Positions 42,401 to 53,200 of a DNA stretch of 64,000 bases are shown one piece after another; positions within the stretch are counted from its first letter, which is position 1, and each line of letters begins with the position of its first letter. The DNA is from Streptomyces sp. ADI96-02. Lineage in GTDB: Bacteria; Actinomycetota; Actinomycetes; Streptomycetales; Streptomycetaceae. The notes under the pieces were generated by a model. That model was not told the DNA's origin. It was given only the letters and a program-made list of their open reading frames with translations, and ran no database searches. The position numbers and the translations under genes were made by a program. The DNA lies in NCBI RefSeq assembly GCF_003846185.1, contig NZ_ML123034.1, positions 4,767,587-4,831,586 on the forward strand, read 5' to 3'.

Positions 42401-45400
42401 TTCGCCGAGGTGCTCGGTGTGAGCCGGATCGGCGTCGACGACGACTTCTTCACCCTGGGCGGCGACAGCATCCGGGCGATCCAGGTGGTGGCCCGCGCCC
42501 GCGCCGGCGGCCTCGCCCTCAGCCCGCACACCGTGTTCGAACGCCGTACCGTCGCCGCGCTGGCCGAGGCCGCGACCGGCCTCGCCGCCCCGGCGGCCCT
42601 CGCCGAACTCGACGGCGGCGGCCTCGGCCTGCTGCCCCTGCCCCCGATGGCGCGGCTGTACGCCGAGCGCGGCCCCGGCCTGGACCGGCTCGCCCAGTGG
42701 CTGGTGCTGACCGTGCCCGCCGGACTCGACCGCCCCGGGCTCACCGCCGTCCTGCGCGCCGTCCTCGACCGGCACGACGTCCTCAGATCACAGCTCACGG
42801 ACGGCGGCCTGCTGGTGCGGGCGCCCGGCGATCCGGACGCCGACGCACTCCTCGGACACGTCGTCCGCCCCGTGGACCGGGACGGCGAGGGGTACTGGGA
42901 CGGCGAGGAGTGGCAGACCCTGCTGCGCGCCGAGGCCGCCGAGGCCGTACGCCACATCGACGCGCGGGCCGGCCGCATGCTCCGGCCGGTCTGGTTCGAG
43001 GCGGCCGGCAAAGGCCCCGGGCGGCTGCTGATCGCGGCCCACCACCTGGTCGTCGACGGCCTGTCGTGGCGGGTGCTGGTGTCCGACCTGGTCGAGGCCG
43101 GACGCCAGGTCCGAAGCGGCCGGACACCGGCCCTGCCCGCCGCCGGAACCTCCCTGCGCCGCTGGCTGCACGCCCTGACCGACGAGGCGGCCCGGCCCGA
43201 GCGCACGGCGGAGGTCGCCCTGTGGCGGGACATGCTCGCCGCTCCCGCCGCCCCCGTCGGCTCCCGGCCGCTGGATCCCCGCAGAGACCTCACCGCGACC
43301 ACGGACACCGTCCGCGTGCAGCTCCCGGCCGACCTCACCGACGCCGTCCTGACCTCGGTCCCGGCGGCCTACCGCAGCGGCGCGGACGACGTGCTGCTCA
43401 CCGCCCTGGTCCTCGCCCTGGCCCAGCAGCGCCGGGGCGTCAGGGACGGCACGGCGGTCGTACGGCTCGAAGGGCACGGCCGGCAGGAGGAGCTGGTCCC
43501 CGGCGCGGACCTGTCCAGCACCGTCGGCTGGTTCACCACGGTCACCCCCGTCCGGTTCGACCTCTCCGGGATCGACGTCGACGCGGCCCTCGCCGGAGGC
43601 CCGGCCGCCGGCGACGCCCTCCGGCGGGTGAAGGAGCAGCGGCGCGCCCTTCCCGACCAGGGCATCGGCTACACCCTGCTGCGCTACCTCAACGACGCCA
43701 CCGCCGAGGAACTGCGGCCCTACCCGGCGGAGGAGATCGGCTTCAACTTCCTCGGCCGCTTCTCCTTCGAGCGCCCGGAGACGGCCCAGGGCCCCGCTCC
43801 CGCCGCCCCCGACGCCGGGTGGACCCCGGCGGCCGAGTGCCCCGAACTGGTCGCCGCGCCCGCCGCCGACATGCCGGCGCCGTCCGCGCTCGAACTGAAC
43901 TCCCTGGTGACCGGCGTCGGCGACGGCGCACGGCTCACCGCCCTGTTCACCTTCGCCACCGGAGTCCTGACCGCCGACGAGGTCCGCGCCCTGGCCGACG
44001 CCTGGTGCGCCGCCCTGCGCGGCCTGCGCGACCTGGTCGCGGCCGGCGGGCGCGGGCTGACCCCGTCCGACGTCCCGCTGGTCCGCGTCGGCCAGGACGA
44101 ACTGGACGGCTGGCAGCGGCGCTTCGGCCGGGTCGGCGACGTATGGCCGCTCACCCCGTTGCAGGACGGCCTCCTGTTCCACACGATGCTCGCGCGCACG
44201 GCCTCGGAGGCGTACCAGACGCAGTTCGTGTTCCGGCTCGAAGGGCCCCTGGACCCGGCGCGCCTGCGGGCCGCGGGGCAGGCCCTGCTCGACCGGCACC
44301 CCAATCTGCGGGTGGCGTTCCTGCCGAGCGCCACCGGCGAGCCCGTGCAGATCGTCGTGGACGACGTCCCCCTCCCCTGGCGGCAGGCAGACCTCAGCGG
44401 GGAGACGGACCCCGGCGACCGGCTGGAGGAGATCCTCGCCGAGGAGCGGGACGCCCGGTTCCGCACCGACAGCCCGCCGCTGCTCCGCCTCACCCTCGTC
44501 ACGCTCGGGCCCGGACGCGCCGAACTGGCCCTCACCGCCCACCATGTGCTGCTCGACGGCTGGTCGGTGTCGCTGATGCAGCGCGAGCTGATGGACCTGT
44601 ACGCCGACGCCGGCCACGACGCCGGAGCGCCCGTTCCGTACGGCTACCGGGACTTCCTGCGCTGGCTGTCGCGGCAGGACAGGGCGCTCTCCGCGCGGGC
44701 GTGGGCGAAGGAGCTGGCAGGGGTGGCGGAGCCGACCCTGCTGGCGTCCCCGGCGTCCCCGGCCGAGCCCGCCGACAGCGGCAGCGGGCAGATCGACGCG
44801 GCGCTGAGCGGCGAGGACGCCGCCAGGCTGGCGCGCCGCGCCGCCGAATGGGGCGTCACCCCCAACACCCTGCTCCAGGGGGCGTGGGCCGTGGTGCTCG
44901 CCGAGCTGACCGGCCACGAGGACGTGCTGTTCGGGGCCACGGTCGCGGGTCGGCCTCCCGGGCTGACGGGCGTGGACACGATGATCGGCCTGTTCATCAA
45001 CACGGTCCCGGTCCGGGTGCGGTGCGCGGCGGCCGACCCGGTACGGGACGTGCTCGGGCGGCTCCAGGACGGCCAGGCCCGCCTGCTGGACCACCACCAC
45101 CTCGGGCTCGCCGACATCCAGCGGGCGACCGGGCTGAGCGCCCTGTTCGACACGCTCGTGGTGTTCGAGTCGTTCCCCGTCGACCGGTCCCGCCGGTCGG
45201 CGGCGGGGCTGGCCGTGACCGGCATCCGCCCGTACGCCCCGCCGCACTACCCGCTGACCGTGATCGCGGCGGCCGACCCGCTGCTGCGCGTCTCCTTCCA
45301 GTACCGGCGGGACGTGTTCGAGCGGACGGCCGTGGAGGCGGTCGCCGACCGGCTGGTGCGGGTGCTGCGGCAGTTCGCCGCCGATCCGGCGACCACCGTC

Positions 45401-47221
45401 GGCGCGCTGGACGTCCTGTCCGACGCCGAACGCGAGCAGGTGCTGCACGGCTGGAACGACACCGCCGCGCCGCTGCCCGGCCTGACGGTTCCCGAGCTGA
45501 TCGCGGCACGGGCGGCGGCGGCGCCGGACGCGGTCTGCGTCGACTTCCACGGGCAGTGCCTGACGTACCGGGAGCTGGACGAGCGGGCCGGCCGGCTGTC
45601 GCACTGGCTGGCGGGCCGGGGCGTGGGCCCGGACACGCGGGTCGTCGTGCTGCTGCCCCGATCGCCCGATCTCCTGGTCGCGCTGCTGGCGGTGTGGAAG
45701 GCCGGCGGCGCGTACGTGCCGGTCGACCCGGACTATCCGCGGGCCCGGGTGCGGGCCGTGATCGAGGACAGCGCGCCGGTACTGGTCCTCGACGAGGAGC
45801 GGCTGGCCGGAGTGGACCTGTCCGCCGGTTCTCCCCATCCGGCCGGCGGTCCGGGCGTCCGGGTCGGCGCGGACCACGCCGCCTACGTCATCTACACCTC
45901 CGGCTCCACCGGGCGTCCCAAGGGCGTCGTCGTCCGGCACGGCTCCCTGGCGACCCTGCTGACCGGCATGCGGGAGCGGCTGCCCCTGACGCCGGACGAC
46001 CGGCTGCTGGCCTGTGCCACGGTCGCGTTCGACATCGCCGCCCTGGAGCTCTTCCTGCCCCTGCTGGCCGGCGGCCGGACGGTGCTGGCCGACAAGGACG
46101 ACATCACCCAGCCCCAGGCCCTGCTGGACCTCCTCGGACGGGCCGGCGTCACCGTCATGCAGGCCACCCCGGCCCTCTGGCAGACCCTGGCCACCCATGT
46201 CCCGGAGTGCCTGGCCGGACTGAGGGTGATCTCCACGGGCGAGGCGCTGCCCCTGGCGCTCGCCGAGACCCTGTGCAAGTACGCCGCCGGGGCCGTCAAC
46301 CTCTACGGGCCCACCGAGACCACCCTCTACGCCACGGCCGCCGACCTGGTCCCCGGCGCTTGCGGCATGCCTCCCTCCATCGGCCGTCCGCTCGCCAACA
46401 CCCGGATGTTCGTCCTCAACCGCGCGCTGCGACCGGTGCCTCCCGGTGCGATCGGCGACCTCTGGATCGCCGGCGAGGGCCTGGCACGCGGCTACCACGG
46501 ACGGCCGGGGCTCACCGCCGCGCGGTTCACGGCCTGCCCGTTCGGCCCGCCGGGCGCGCGGATGTACCACACCGGGGACCTCGCCCGCTGGACCGTCGCG
46601 GGCGAGGTGGAATACCTCGGCCGCTCCGACCACCAGATCAAACTGCGCGGCTTCCGGATCGAACCCGCCGAGATCGAGTACACCCTGACGCGCCACCCCG
46701 CGGTCCGCCGCGCGGTCGTCGTCGCCCGCGAGGACCGGCCCGGCGACCGCCGGCTGGTGGCGTACGTGGTGCCCGACACCGACACCGAACCTCCCGCCGA
46801 GGAAGCGCTCCGCAGCGCCGTCGCGGACCGGCTGCCGTCCTACATGGTCCCGGCCGCGTTCGTGGTGCTCGCGGAACTGCCGCTGACGCCGAACGGGAAA
46901 CTGGACCGATCCGCCCTGCCCCGGCCGGAGTTCGGCGGCGACGCCCACCGAGCGCCCCGGACGGGGCGGGAGAGGGCCCTGTGCGCACTGTTCGCCGAGA
47001 TCCTGGGCGTGGAGCGGGTCGGCGTCGACGACGACTTCTTCGCCCTCGGGGGGCAGTCGCTCCTGGCCACCCGGCTGGTGGCCCGGGTCCGTTCGGAGAT
47101 GGGCGTCGACATCCCGATGCGGATCCTCTTCACGGCCCCCACCGTGGCCGAACTCACTTCCCGCTGGAACCAGATGCCGGCCTCTTCCCGAAAGCCGCTG
47201 CGGAGAACGAGCGAAAGGTAG
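39416..47221 (+). CDS. Bimodular NRPS 1: C-A-T-E-C-A-T (D-Ser, then Gly/Ala)
   Basis: This 2601-residue synthetase has: C1 (5-440, active-site region HHILTDAFG at 133, with Ala where HHxxxDG has Gly); A1 (470-965, binding-pocket residues D-V-W-H-V-S-L-V, a serine code); T1 (Ser1018 in LGGDS, the form before an E domain); E (1065-1520, HHLVVDG at 1209); C2 (1575-2010, HHVLLDG at 1709); A2 (2015-2510, pocket D-I-L-Q-I-T-L-L, closest to glycine codes but possibly alanine); T2 (Ser2548). The first C domain must accept the aryl cap, as no upstream module exists. ATG at 39416 is preferred because GGGGGGAA lies before it; ATG at 39383 would add 11 residues. NRPS 2 follows after eight bases. Confidence 0.93.
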   Translation: MGCTGVTSAQEAMWLAQELAPDVPNNVATLWDVEGDLDAALLATAVRTAVAEADALRVNFRRDDGGLRQLARDFGDWEPFRLDVGGTPDPADAARAVVAGLVRRPFDLAEDALLRIGSIRLGPGRHLLVLVFHHILTDAFGVLTLLSQRIAEVYRALHTESAVPEGSLAPPGEAVAKDAAYRTSRRFADAERFWRDYLAADPQAARLPTGVRPPAGAFGDGPGYWDGLTAQQGMTTRTAVVPAAELAAWERTADTVRSTVSDLIASAATAFLRHMCGQSEPLLTITVNHRVGPLRRSLGLLSNRVPLRPRVDPAADFVELAETLGRERGRVLRHARHDVSLVKRATGHAGDARSPFGAVVNVIPFVRSLDLAGAEARFAGGTFGVIDEIMVCVYTDGGAGSDLYVRFDAPSAEYDEQDVAGLAHRFTAFLRTALADPRTPVGDVSVLGPAERRTLLAACAGPEVAPPPATLAELLDAQARATPDAVAVAFEDTRLTYRELDARSGRLARLLAERGAEPERFVAVAVPRSPELVVALVAVIRSGAAYVPVDPDYPAARVAFMLADARPTLLLTVAEVADRLPPTDVPPVLVDDAPPSGDTALAVPHRVDHPAYMIYTSGSTGRPKGAVVTHAAIVNRLRWMQDRYRLDGSDRVLQKTSASFDVSVWEFFWPLITGATLVVARPDGHRDPGYLAELIRRAGVTTAHFVPSMLAEFLTEETAAAGTGLRRVVCSGEALPPELAARFHRAFGVPLHNLYGPTEAAVDVTAWQYRPGARTIPIGTPIWNTALYVLDSRLRPLPAGVLGDLYIAGAGLARGYHDRPGLTAERFTACPFGPPGARMYRTGDIARWNADGELEFAGRADQQVKIRGFRVEPQEIEAALTEHPGVLRAAVVARPGRGADRAAQLVAYVVANTAGGGGPTGTEWDLHAGLDLVELRGFAGTRLPAHLVPAAFVALDRLPSTANGKLDVAGLPAPEFTGRAHRPPRTDEERLLATAFAEVLGVSRIGVDDDFFTLGGDSIRAIQVVARARAGGLALSPHTVFERRTVAALAEAATGLAAPAALAELDGGGLGLLPLPPMARLYAERGPGLDRLAQWLVLTVPAGLDRPGLTAVLRAVLDRHDVLRSQLTDGGLLVRAPGDPDADALLGHVVRPVDRDGEGYWDGEEWQTLLRAEAAEAVRHIDARAGRMLRPVWFEAAGKGPGRLLIAAHHLVVDGLSWRVLVSDLVEAGRQVRSGRTPALPAAGTSLRRWLHALTDEAARPERTAEVALWRDMLAAPAAPVGSRPLDPRRDLTATTDTVRVQLPADLTDAVLTSVPAAYRSGADDVLLTALVLALAQQRRGVRDGTAVVRLEGHGRQEELVPGADLSSTVGWFTTVTPVRFDLSGIDVDAALAGGPAAGDALRRVKEQRRALPDQGIGYTLLRYLNDATAEELRPYPAEEIGFNFLGRFSFERPETAQGPAPAAPDAGWTPAAECPELVAAPAADMPAPSALELNSLVTGVGDGARLTALFTFATGVLTADEVRALADAWCAALRGLRDLVAAGGRGLTPSDVPLVRVGQDELDGWQRRFGRVGDVWPLTPLQDGLLFHTMLARTASEAYQTQFVFRLEGPLDPARLRAAGQALLDRHPNLRVAFLPSATGEPVQIVVDDVPLPWRQADLSGETDPGDRLEEILAEERDARFRTDSPPLLRLTLVTLGPGRAELALTAHHVLLDGWSVSLMQRELMDLYADAGHDAGAPVPYGYRDFLRWLSRQDRALSARAWAKELAGVAEPTLLASPASPAEPADSGSGQIDAALSGEDAARLARRAAEWGVTPNTLLQGAWAVVLAELTGHEDVLFGATVAGRPPGLTGVDTMIGLFINTVPVRVRCAAADPVRDVLGRLQDGQARLLDHHHLGLADIQRATGLSALFDTLVVFESFPVDRSRRSAAGLAVTGIRPYAPPHYPLTVIAAADPLLRVSFQYRRDVFERTAVEAVADRLVRVLRQFAADPATTVGALDVLSDAEREQVLHGWNDTAAPLPGLTVPELIAARAAAAPDAVCVDFHGQCLTYRELDERAGRLSHWLAGRGVGPDTRVVVLLPRSPDLLVALLAVWKAGGAYVPVDPDYPRARVRAVIEDSAPVLVLDEERLAGVDLSAGSPHPAGGPGVRVGADHAAYVIYTSGSTGRPKGVVVRHGSLATLLTGMRERLPLTPDDRLLACATVAFDIAALELFLPLLAGGRTVLADKDDITQPQALLDLLGRAGVTVMQATPALWQTLATHVPECLAGLRVISTGEALPLALAETLCKYAAGAVNLYGPTETTLYATAADLVPGACGMPPSIGRPLANTRMFVLNRALRPVPPGAIGDLWIAGEGLARGYHGRPGLTAARFTACPFGPPGARMYHTGDLARWTVAGEVEYLGRSDHQIKLRGFRIEPAEIEYTLTRHPAVRRAVVVAREDRPGDRRLVAYVVPDTDTEPPAEEALRSAVADRLPSYMVPAAFVVLAELPLTPNGKLDRSALPRPEFGGDAHRAPRTGRERALCALFAEILGVERVGVDDDFFALGGQSLLATRLVARVRSEMGVDIPMRILFTAPTVAELTSRWNQMPASSRKPLRRTSER

Positions 47222-47229
47222 GCACCACC

Positions 47230-50200
47230 ATGACTCCCCTGTCGTACGCGCAGCGGCGGATGTGGTTCATCAACCGCTTCGAAGGACCGTCCTCCACCTA
47301 CAACATCCCGCTGCTCCTGCGTTTCCGCGGCCCGCTCGACAGGGACGCGCTGCGGGCGGCCTTCCACGACGTGATGATGCGCCACGACGTCCTGAGAACC
47401 GTGTTCGGCGAGGTGGACGGGCAGCCGTTCCAACGCCTCCTCGACCCGGCCGATCTGGAACTGCCCTGGAAGGACTGGGGCCGGGTGGCCCCCGACCGGG
47501 TGGCCGGCGTGGTGGCCTCCGTCACCGGCAGCTGGTTCGACCTGGAGGTCGACGTGCCGTTGCGCGGGTGCGTCCTGCAGACCGGGGACGAGGAATTCCT
47601 CCAGGTCCTGGTGGTGCACCACATCGCCGGTGACGGCGCATCCCTGGCGCCGCTGGCACGCGACGTCTCCACGGCCTACCGCGCCCGGGTGGCCGGGGCC
47701 GCGCCGGACTGGGCCGAACTGCCCGTGCAGTACGCGGACTACGCGCGGTGGCAGCGCGAACTGCTGGGCGACGAAACCGACCCGGACAGCCTCCTCTCGG
47801 TCCAGACCGCCTACTGGCGCGAGGAGCTGGCCGGGGTCTCCCGGCCGCTGCCGCTGCCCCTGGACCGGCCCCGCCCCGCGATGATGACCTTCAGGGGCGG
47901 GTCGGTCCCGGCCGGACTCCCGAGCCGCCTGCTCGCCGAGGTGGAGAAGCTGGCGACCTCCCGCGGCGTGACCGTGTCGATGGTGCTCCAGGCCGCCCTG
48001 GTGGTGCTGCTGCACCGGCTCGGCGGAGGCAGGGACGTCACTCTCGGCTCGCCCATCGCGGGCCGCACCGACGAGGCGCTGAACGACCTGGTGGGCTTCT
48101 TCGTCAACACCTGGACTCTACGTGTGCAGTTGAGCGCCGAGCGGTCCTTCGCCTGGGTGCTGGAGCAGGTCCGGCAGAAGGCGATCGTCGCCTACGACCA
48201 CCAGGACGTGCCCTTCGAACGGCTCGTCGAGCTGCTGCGCCCGGAACGCTCGACCGCGCACCACCCGTTCTTCCAGGTGGTGTTCGCCTGGCAGAACAAC
48301 ACCCCGCCGCACCTGGACCTGCCGGGTCTCGCGGTGACGATGGAGCCGCTGCCCACCGGCAGCGCGAAGTTCGACCTGTTCTTCAACCTCGCCCCCGACG
48401 CGGCCACCGGCTCGGTCGTGGGCGAGATCGAGTACGCCACCGATCTCTTCGACCGGTCCACCGTCGAGGAGATCGCGGAAGCCTTCACGGCGGTCGTCGA
48501 GGAGGTCGTGGCCGACCCGCGGACGCTCGTCGGCGGGACGCCGCCCGGCGGCGCGGAGCCCGAGCGGACCGGCGGACGGCTCGACGCCGACGAGCGCCGG
48601 AAGATCCTCGTCGAGTGGAACGACACCGCGCGGCCCTTCCCCTGCCCGGGACCGGTCCACCTGCTCTTCGAGGAGCAGGCAGCGCGGCGCCCCGACGCGA
48701 TCGCCCTGCGCTGGGCCGGCGGCACCCTGACCTACGGGGCGTTGAACCGGTGGGCGAACCGCATCGCCTGGGACCTCAAGGAACGCGGTGTGGGGCCGGA
48801 GACCGTCGTCGGCATCAGCATCCTGCGCGGTCCGGCGATGATCGCCGCCGTGTTCGGCGTGCACAAGGCGGGCGGCGCGTATCTGCCCATCGAACCGGCG
48901 CTGCCCGACGACCGCGTGGCCGGGATGCTCGCCGACGCCGGGTGCACCCTCGTGCTGTCCACCGCGGACACCGAGCGCTGGACCGAGGGCGAGGGCGTCG
49001 ACGTCGTCGAACTCCTCGACGAGGGGCGGCCCGGCCCCGACCACGACCCGGAGCCGACGGCCGGCCCGGACAGCACGGCGTACATCGTCTTCACCTCCGG
49101 CAGCACCGGGAAACCCAAGGGCGTCGCGGTCACCCACCGGCCCGTGCACAACCTGCTCGACTGGTGCTACCGCACCTTCGCGTTCGGCCCCGACGACGTC
49201 GCCCTCTGCGTCACCTCGCTGGGCTTCGACCTCTCCGTCTTCGACGTCTTCGGCCTGCTCGGCTGCGGCGGCGGCGTCTACATCGCGGACGCGGTCCAGC
49301 AGCGCGACCCGCAGCTCCTGCTGGACGTCCTGCTCACCGAGCCGATCACCTTCTGGGACTCGGTGCCCACCACCCTCAACCAAGTGGCGTCGCTGCTCAC
49401 GGACGACACCGCGTACCCGGGGGCCGGCGACCTCCGCCTGGTGTTCCTCTCCGGCGACTACACACCGCTGTCCCTGCCCGACGAGGTCCGCCGGGTGTTC
49501 ACCTCGGCCGAGATCGTCAGCCTCGGCGGCGCGACCGAGGCGACCGTGTGGTCCAACTACTACCGGGTGCGGGAGATCGACCCCGACTGGCGCAGCATCC
49601 CCTACGGCCGCCCCATCGACAACGCCCGCTACCACGTGCTCGACGAGGACATGGAACCGACCCCCGTCGGCGTCGAGGGCGACCTGTACATCGGCGGCGA
49701 CTGCCTCTGCACCGGCTACGTCAACCGGCCCGAACTGACGGCCGAACGCTTCGTCCGCGACCCGTTCAGCACCCGCGAGGGCGACCGCCTCTACCGCACG
49801 GGCGACCGAGCCGCCTACTTCCCCGACGGCAACCTCTGCTTCCTCGGCCGCGCCGACCACCAGGTCAAGCTGCGCGGGTTCCGCGTGGAGCCCGGAGAGG
49901 TCGAGCACGCCCTCGTCCGCCACCCCGCCGTCCGCCAGGCCATCGTCACCGCCCGCGAGGACCGGCCCGGCGACTCCCGGCTCGTCGCCTACGTCGTCCC
50001 GGACACCGCCGCGGCGCGGCACGCGGGCGGCGGCGGCGAACGGGTGGAGGAGTGGCAGGAGGTCTACGACCAGGCGTACTCCCACGACGCCGGACACGGG
50101 TTCGGCGAGGACTTCACCGGCTGGAACAGCTCCTACACCGGTGCGCCGATCCCGCTGGAGGAGATGCGGGCCTGGCGCGACGCCGCCGTGGAACGCGTCC

Positions 50201-53200
50201 TGTGCCGGTCGCCCAGACGCGTCCTCGAACTCGGCGCGGGCTCCGGCCTGCTGCTCGCGCACATCGCCGGCCGAGTGGAGGAGTACTGGGCCACCGACTT
50301 CTCCCGCCCCGCGGTCGACCGGCTCCGCGACCAGGTGGCCCGAGCCGGACTGGCCGACCGGGTCCGGCTCCGCTGCCAGGCCGCCGACGACCTCACCGGA
50401 CTGCCCGGGGGCGGCTTCGACACCGTGGTGCTCAACTCGGTCGTGCAGTACTTCCCCGACGAGCACTACCTCGCCCGGGTCCTGGAAGGAGCATGGGCAC
50501 TGCTCGCTCCGGGCGGCCGGATCGTCCTCGGCGACATCCGGCGCGCGTCCTCCCTGCGCACGCTCCAGACGGGCGTCCGGAGCACGAAGCAGCCCGACGC
50601 GGCCCCGGCCGTGCTGCGCTCCACGGTGGACCAGGCCGTCCTGCTCGAAAAGGAGCTGGTGGTCGACCCCGAGTGGTTCCTGGACTGGTCGGGGCGGGCC
50701 GGGGCGAGCGGCGTCGAGGTGCGCGTCAAGGACGGCGTCCACCACAACGAGCTGACCCGGCACCGCTACGAGGCCGTGCTCCACAAGCCCGGCAACGGAC
50801 CGGACGGCGAGCCGCACCGGCTCGACGGCGTCCCCCGCCTGCCCTGGGACGGCGACCTGGACCGGCTCGCCGAGCAGGTCCGCACCCGCCCGGAAGCGGT
50901 CGTGCGGATCACCGGAGTCCCGAACGCCCGGCTGACGGAGGAGGCCGCGGCGGCACGCGCGCTGGGCCTGGACGACTCCGATCCGCCGCTGCTGCCGCCG
51001 CTCGATCCCGCCGGGTTCCGCGCCTGGGCCGCCGGGCACGGCTGGGACGCGGTGGCGACCTGGTCGGCCGACGCGGTCGACCGGCTCGACCTGCTCCTCT
51101 TCCGCGACGGCCCGGTGGCCGGCGCCGCCCTCGCCGGCACCTACCTGCCGGCCACGGACGACCGCGCCCCGGTCAACGACCCGACGGCCGCCGGAGCCGT
51201 CACGGAGCTGCTGCCCGCCCTGCGCACCCACCTGCGGAACATCCTGCCCGAGTACATGGTCCCGGCCGCGATCGTCCCCATCGCCGCCGTACCGCTCACG
51301 GACAACGGCAAGCCCGACCGGCGCGCCCTGCCCGTCCCCGACTACTCGGCCGGCGGCGGCGGCCGGGCCCCGGCCACCCCGGAGGAGGAATCGCTGTGCG
51401 CCCTGTTCGCCGGGGTGCTCGGACTCGACCGGGTCGGCGCGGACGACAACTTCTTCACCGTCGGCGGCCACTCGCTGCTCGCCACCCGGCTGGTCAGCCG
51501 CATCCGCGCCGAGCACGGCGTGGAGATCCCCATCCGGGTCGTCTTCCAGTCGCCCACCGCCGCCGGACTGGCCGCCCACCTGACCACCCTGAACACCGTC
51601 CGCCCGGCGCTCCGGCCGCAGGCCCGGCCCGAGCGGCTGCCGCTCTCCTACGCCCAGCAGCGGCTGTGGTTCATCTACCGCTTCGAGGGCCCCTCGGCGA
51701 CCTACAACGTCTCCCTGGCCCTGCGCCTGCGCGGCGAACTCGACGCGGCGGCACTGAGGCAGGCCGTGAACGACGTCGTCGCACGGCACGAGTCGCTGCG
51801 CACCGTCTTCGGCGAGGCGGACGGACAGCCCTACCAGCACGTCCTGGAACCGGCCGCGCTCGACGTCCCCTGGGAGGAGCGCCGGATCGCCGAGGAGGAG
51901 CTGCCCGAGGCCCTGCGGGCGGCGGCGGGACGCCCGTTCGACCTGGAGGCCGAGATCCCCGTACGGTCCTGGCTGCTGCGGACCGGTGAACGCGAGGCGG
52001 TGTTCCTGATCGGCGCGCACCACATAGCCGCCGACGGCTGGTCGGCGCTCCCGCTCGCGCAGGACCTCACCACCGCGTACGCGGCCCGCCGCTCCGGCCG
52101 TGCGCCCGACTGGGAACCGCTGCCCGTGCAGTACGCCGACTACACCCTCTGGCAACGCGACCTGCTGGGGGACCGGGACGTCCCCGGCAGCCTCTACCGG
52201 CGGCAACTGGACTACTGGACGACGACGCTGGCCGGCCTGCCCGAGACCGTCACGCCCCCCGCCGACCGGGCACGGCCCGCCGTCGCCTCCTACGCCGGGG
52301 ACGTGGTGCCGCTCACCCTCGACCCGGGGCTCACCGACGGGGTGCGGCGGCTGGCCGAGGAGAACGGCGCCACGGTGTCGATGGTGCTCCAGGCGGCACT
52401 CGCCGCGCTGCTCACCCGGCTCGGCGCGGGTACGGACGTGCCGATCGGCTCGCCCATCGCCGGACGCACCGACGAAGCGCTCCAGCGGCTGGTCGGCTTC
52501 TTCGTCAACACCTGGGTGCTGCGGGCGGACACCTCGGGCGACCCCGCCTTCACCGAACTCCTCGGCCGGGTCCGCGAGAACAGCCTCGCCGCCTACGACC
52601 ACCAGGACATCCCGTTCGAGCACCTGGTCGAGGTGCTCAACCCGGTCCGCTCGCCCGCCCACCACCCGCTCTTCCAGGTGTGCCTGGCGCTCCAGAACAA
52701 CGCGCGGCCCACGTTCGACCTGCCGGGCCTCGCCGTGTCGGAGGAGCCGTTCTTCCTGGGCACCTCGCGCTTCGACCTCTTCATCAGCCTCACCGAACGG
52801 GACGAGGACGGCGATCCGGCCCGCATCGACGGGTTCGTGGAGTACGCGACCGAGCTGTTCGACTCCGCCACGGTCACCGCCCTGCTGGAGCGCTGGCTGC
52901 ACTTCCTGCGCCAGGCGGTCGCCGAGCCGCACACGCCCATCGGGGCGATCGACGTCGTCACCGAGGAGGAGCGCGCGGCGCTGACCCGCTGGGGCGGCGC
53001 GGGCCCGGACGCCCGGTTCGCGGCCGGCACCCTCCACGAGCGGTTCGCGGCCGTGGCCGCCGCGACCCCCGACGCGACCGCCCTGGTCGCCGCCGACACC
53101 GGGCGGAGCTGGACGTACGCCGAACTGGACCACTGGGCCAACCGCCTGGCCCACCACTTCCGGGCCCGCGGGGCGCGCCCGGACAGCCGGGTCGCGCTCG

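Noticed and set aside
39376..47229. Open frame running through all of NRPS 1 in a second frame and joining NRPS 2 as one very long protein
   Set aside because: It is Arg/Pro/Gly-rich without any domain until 47230. The real NRPS 1 frame has all C, A, T and E motifs. The long opening is a result of high GC codon use.
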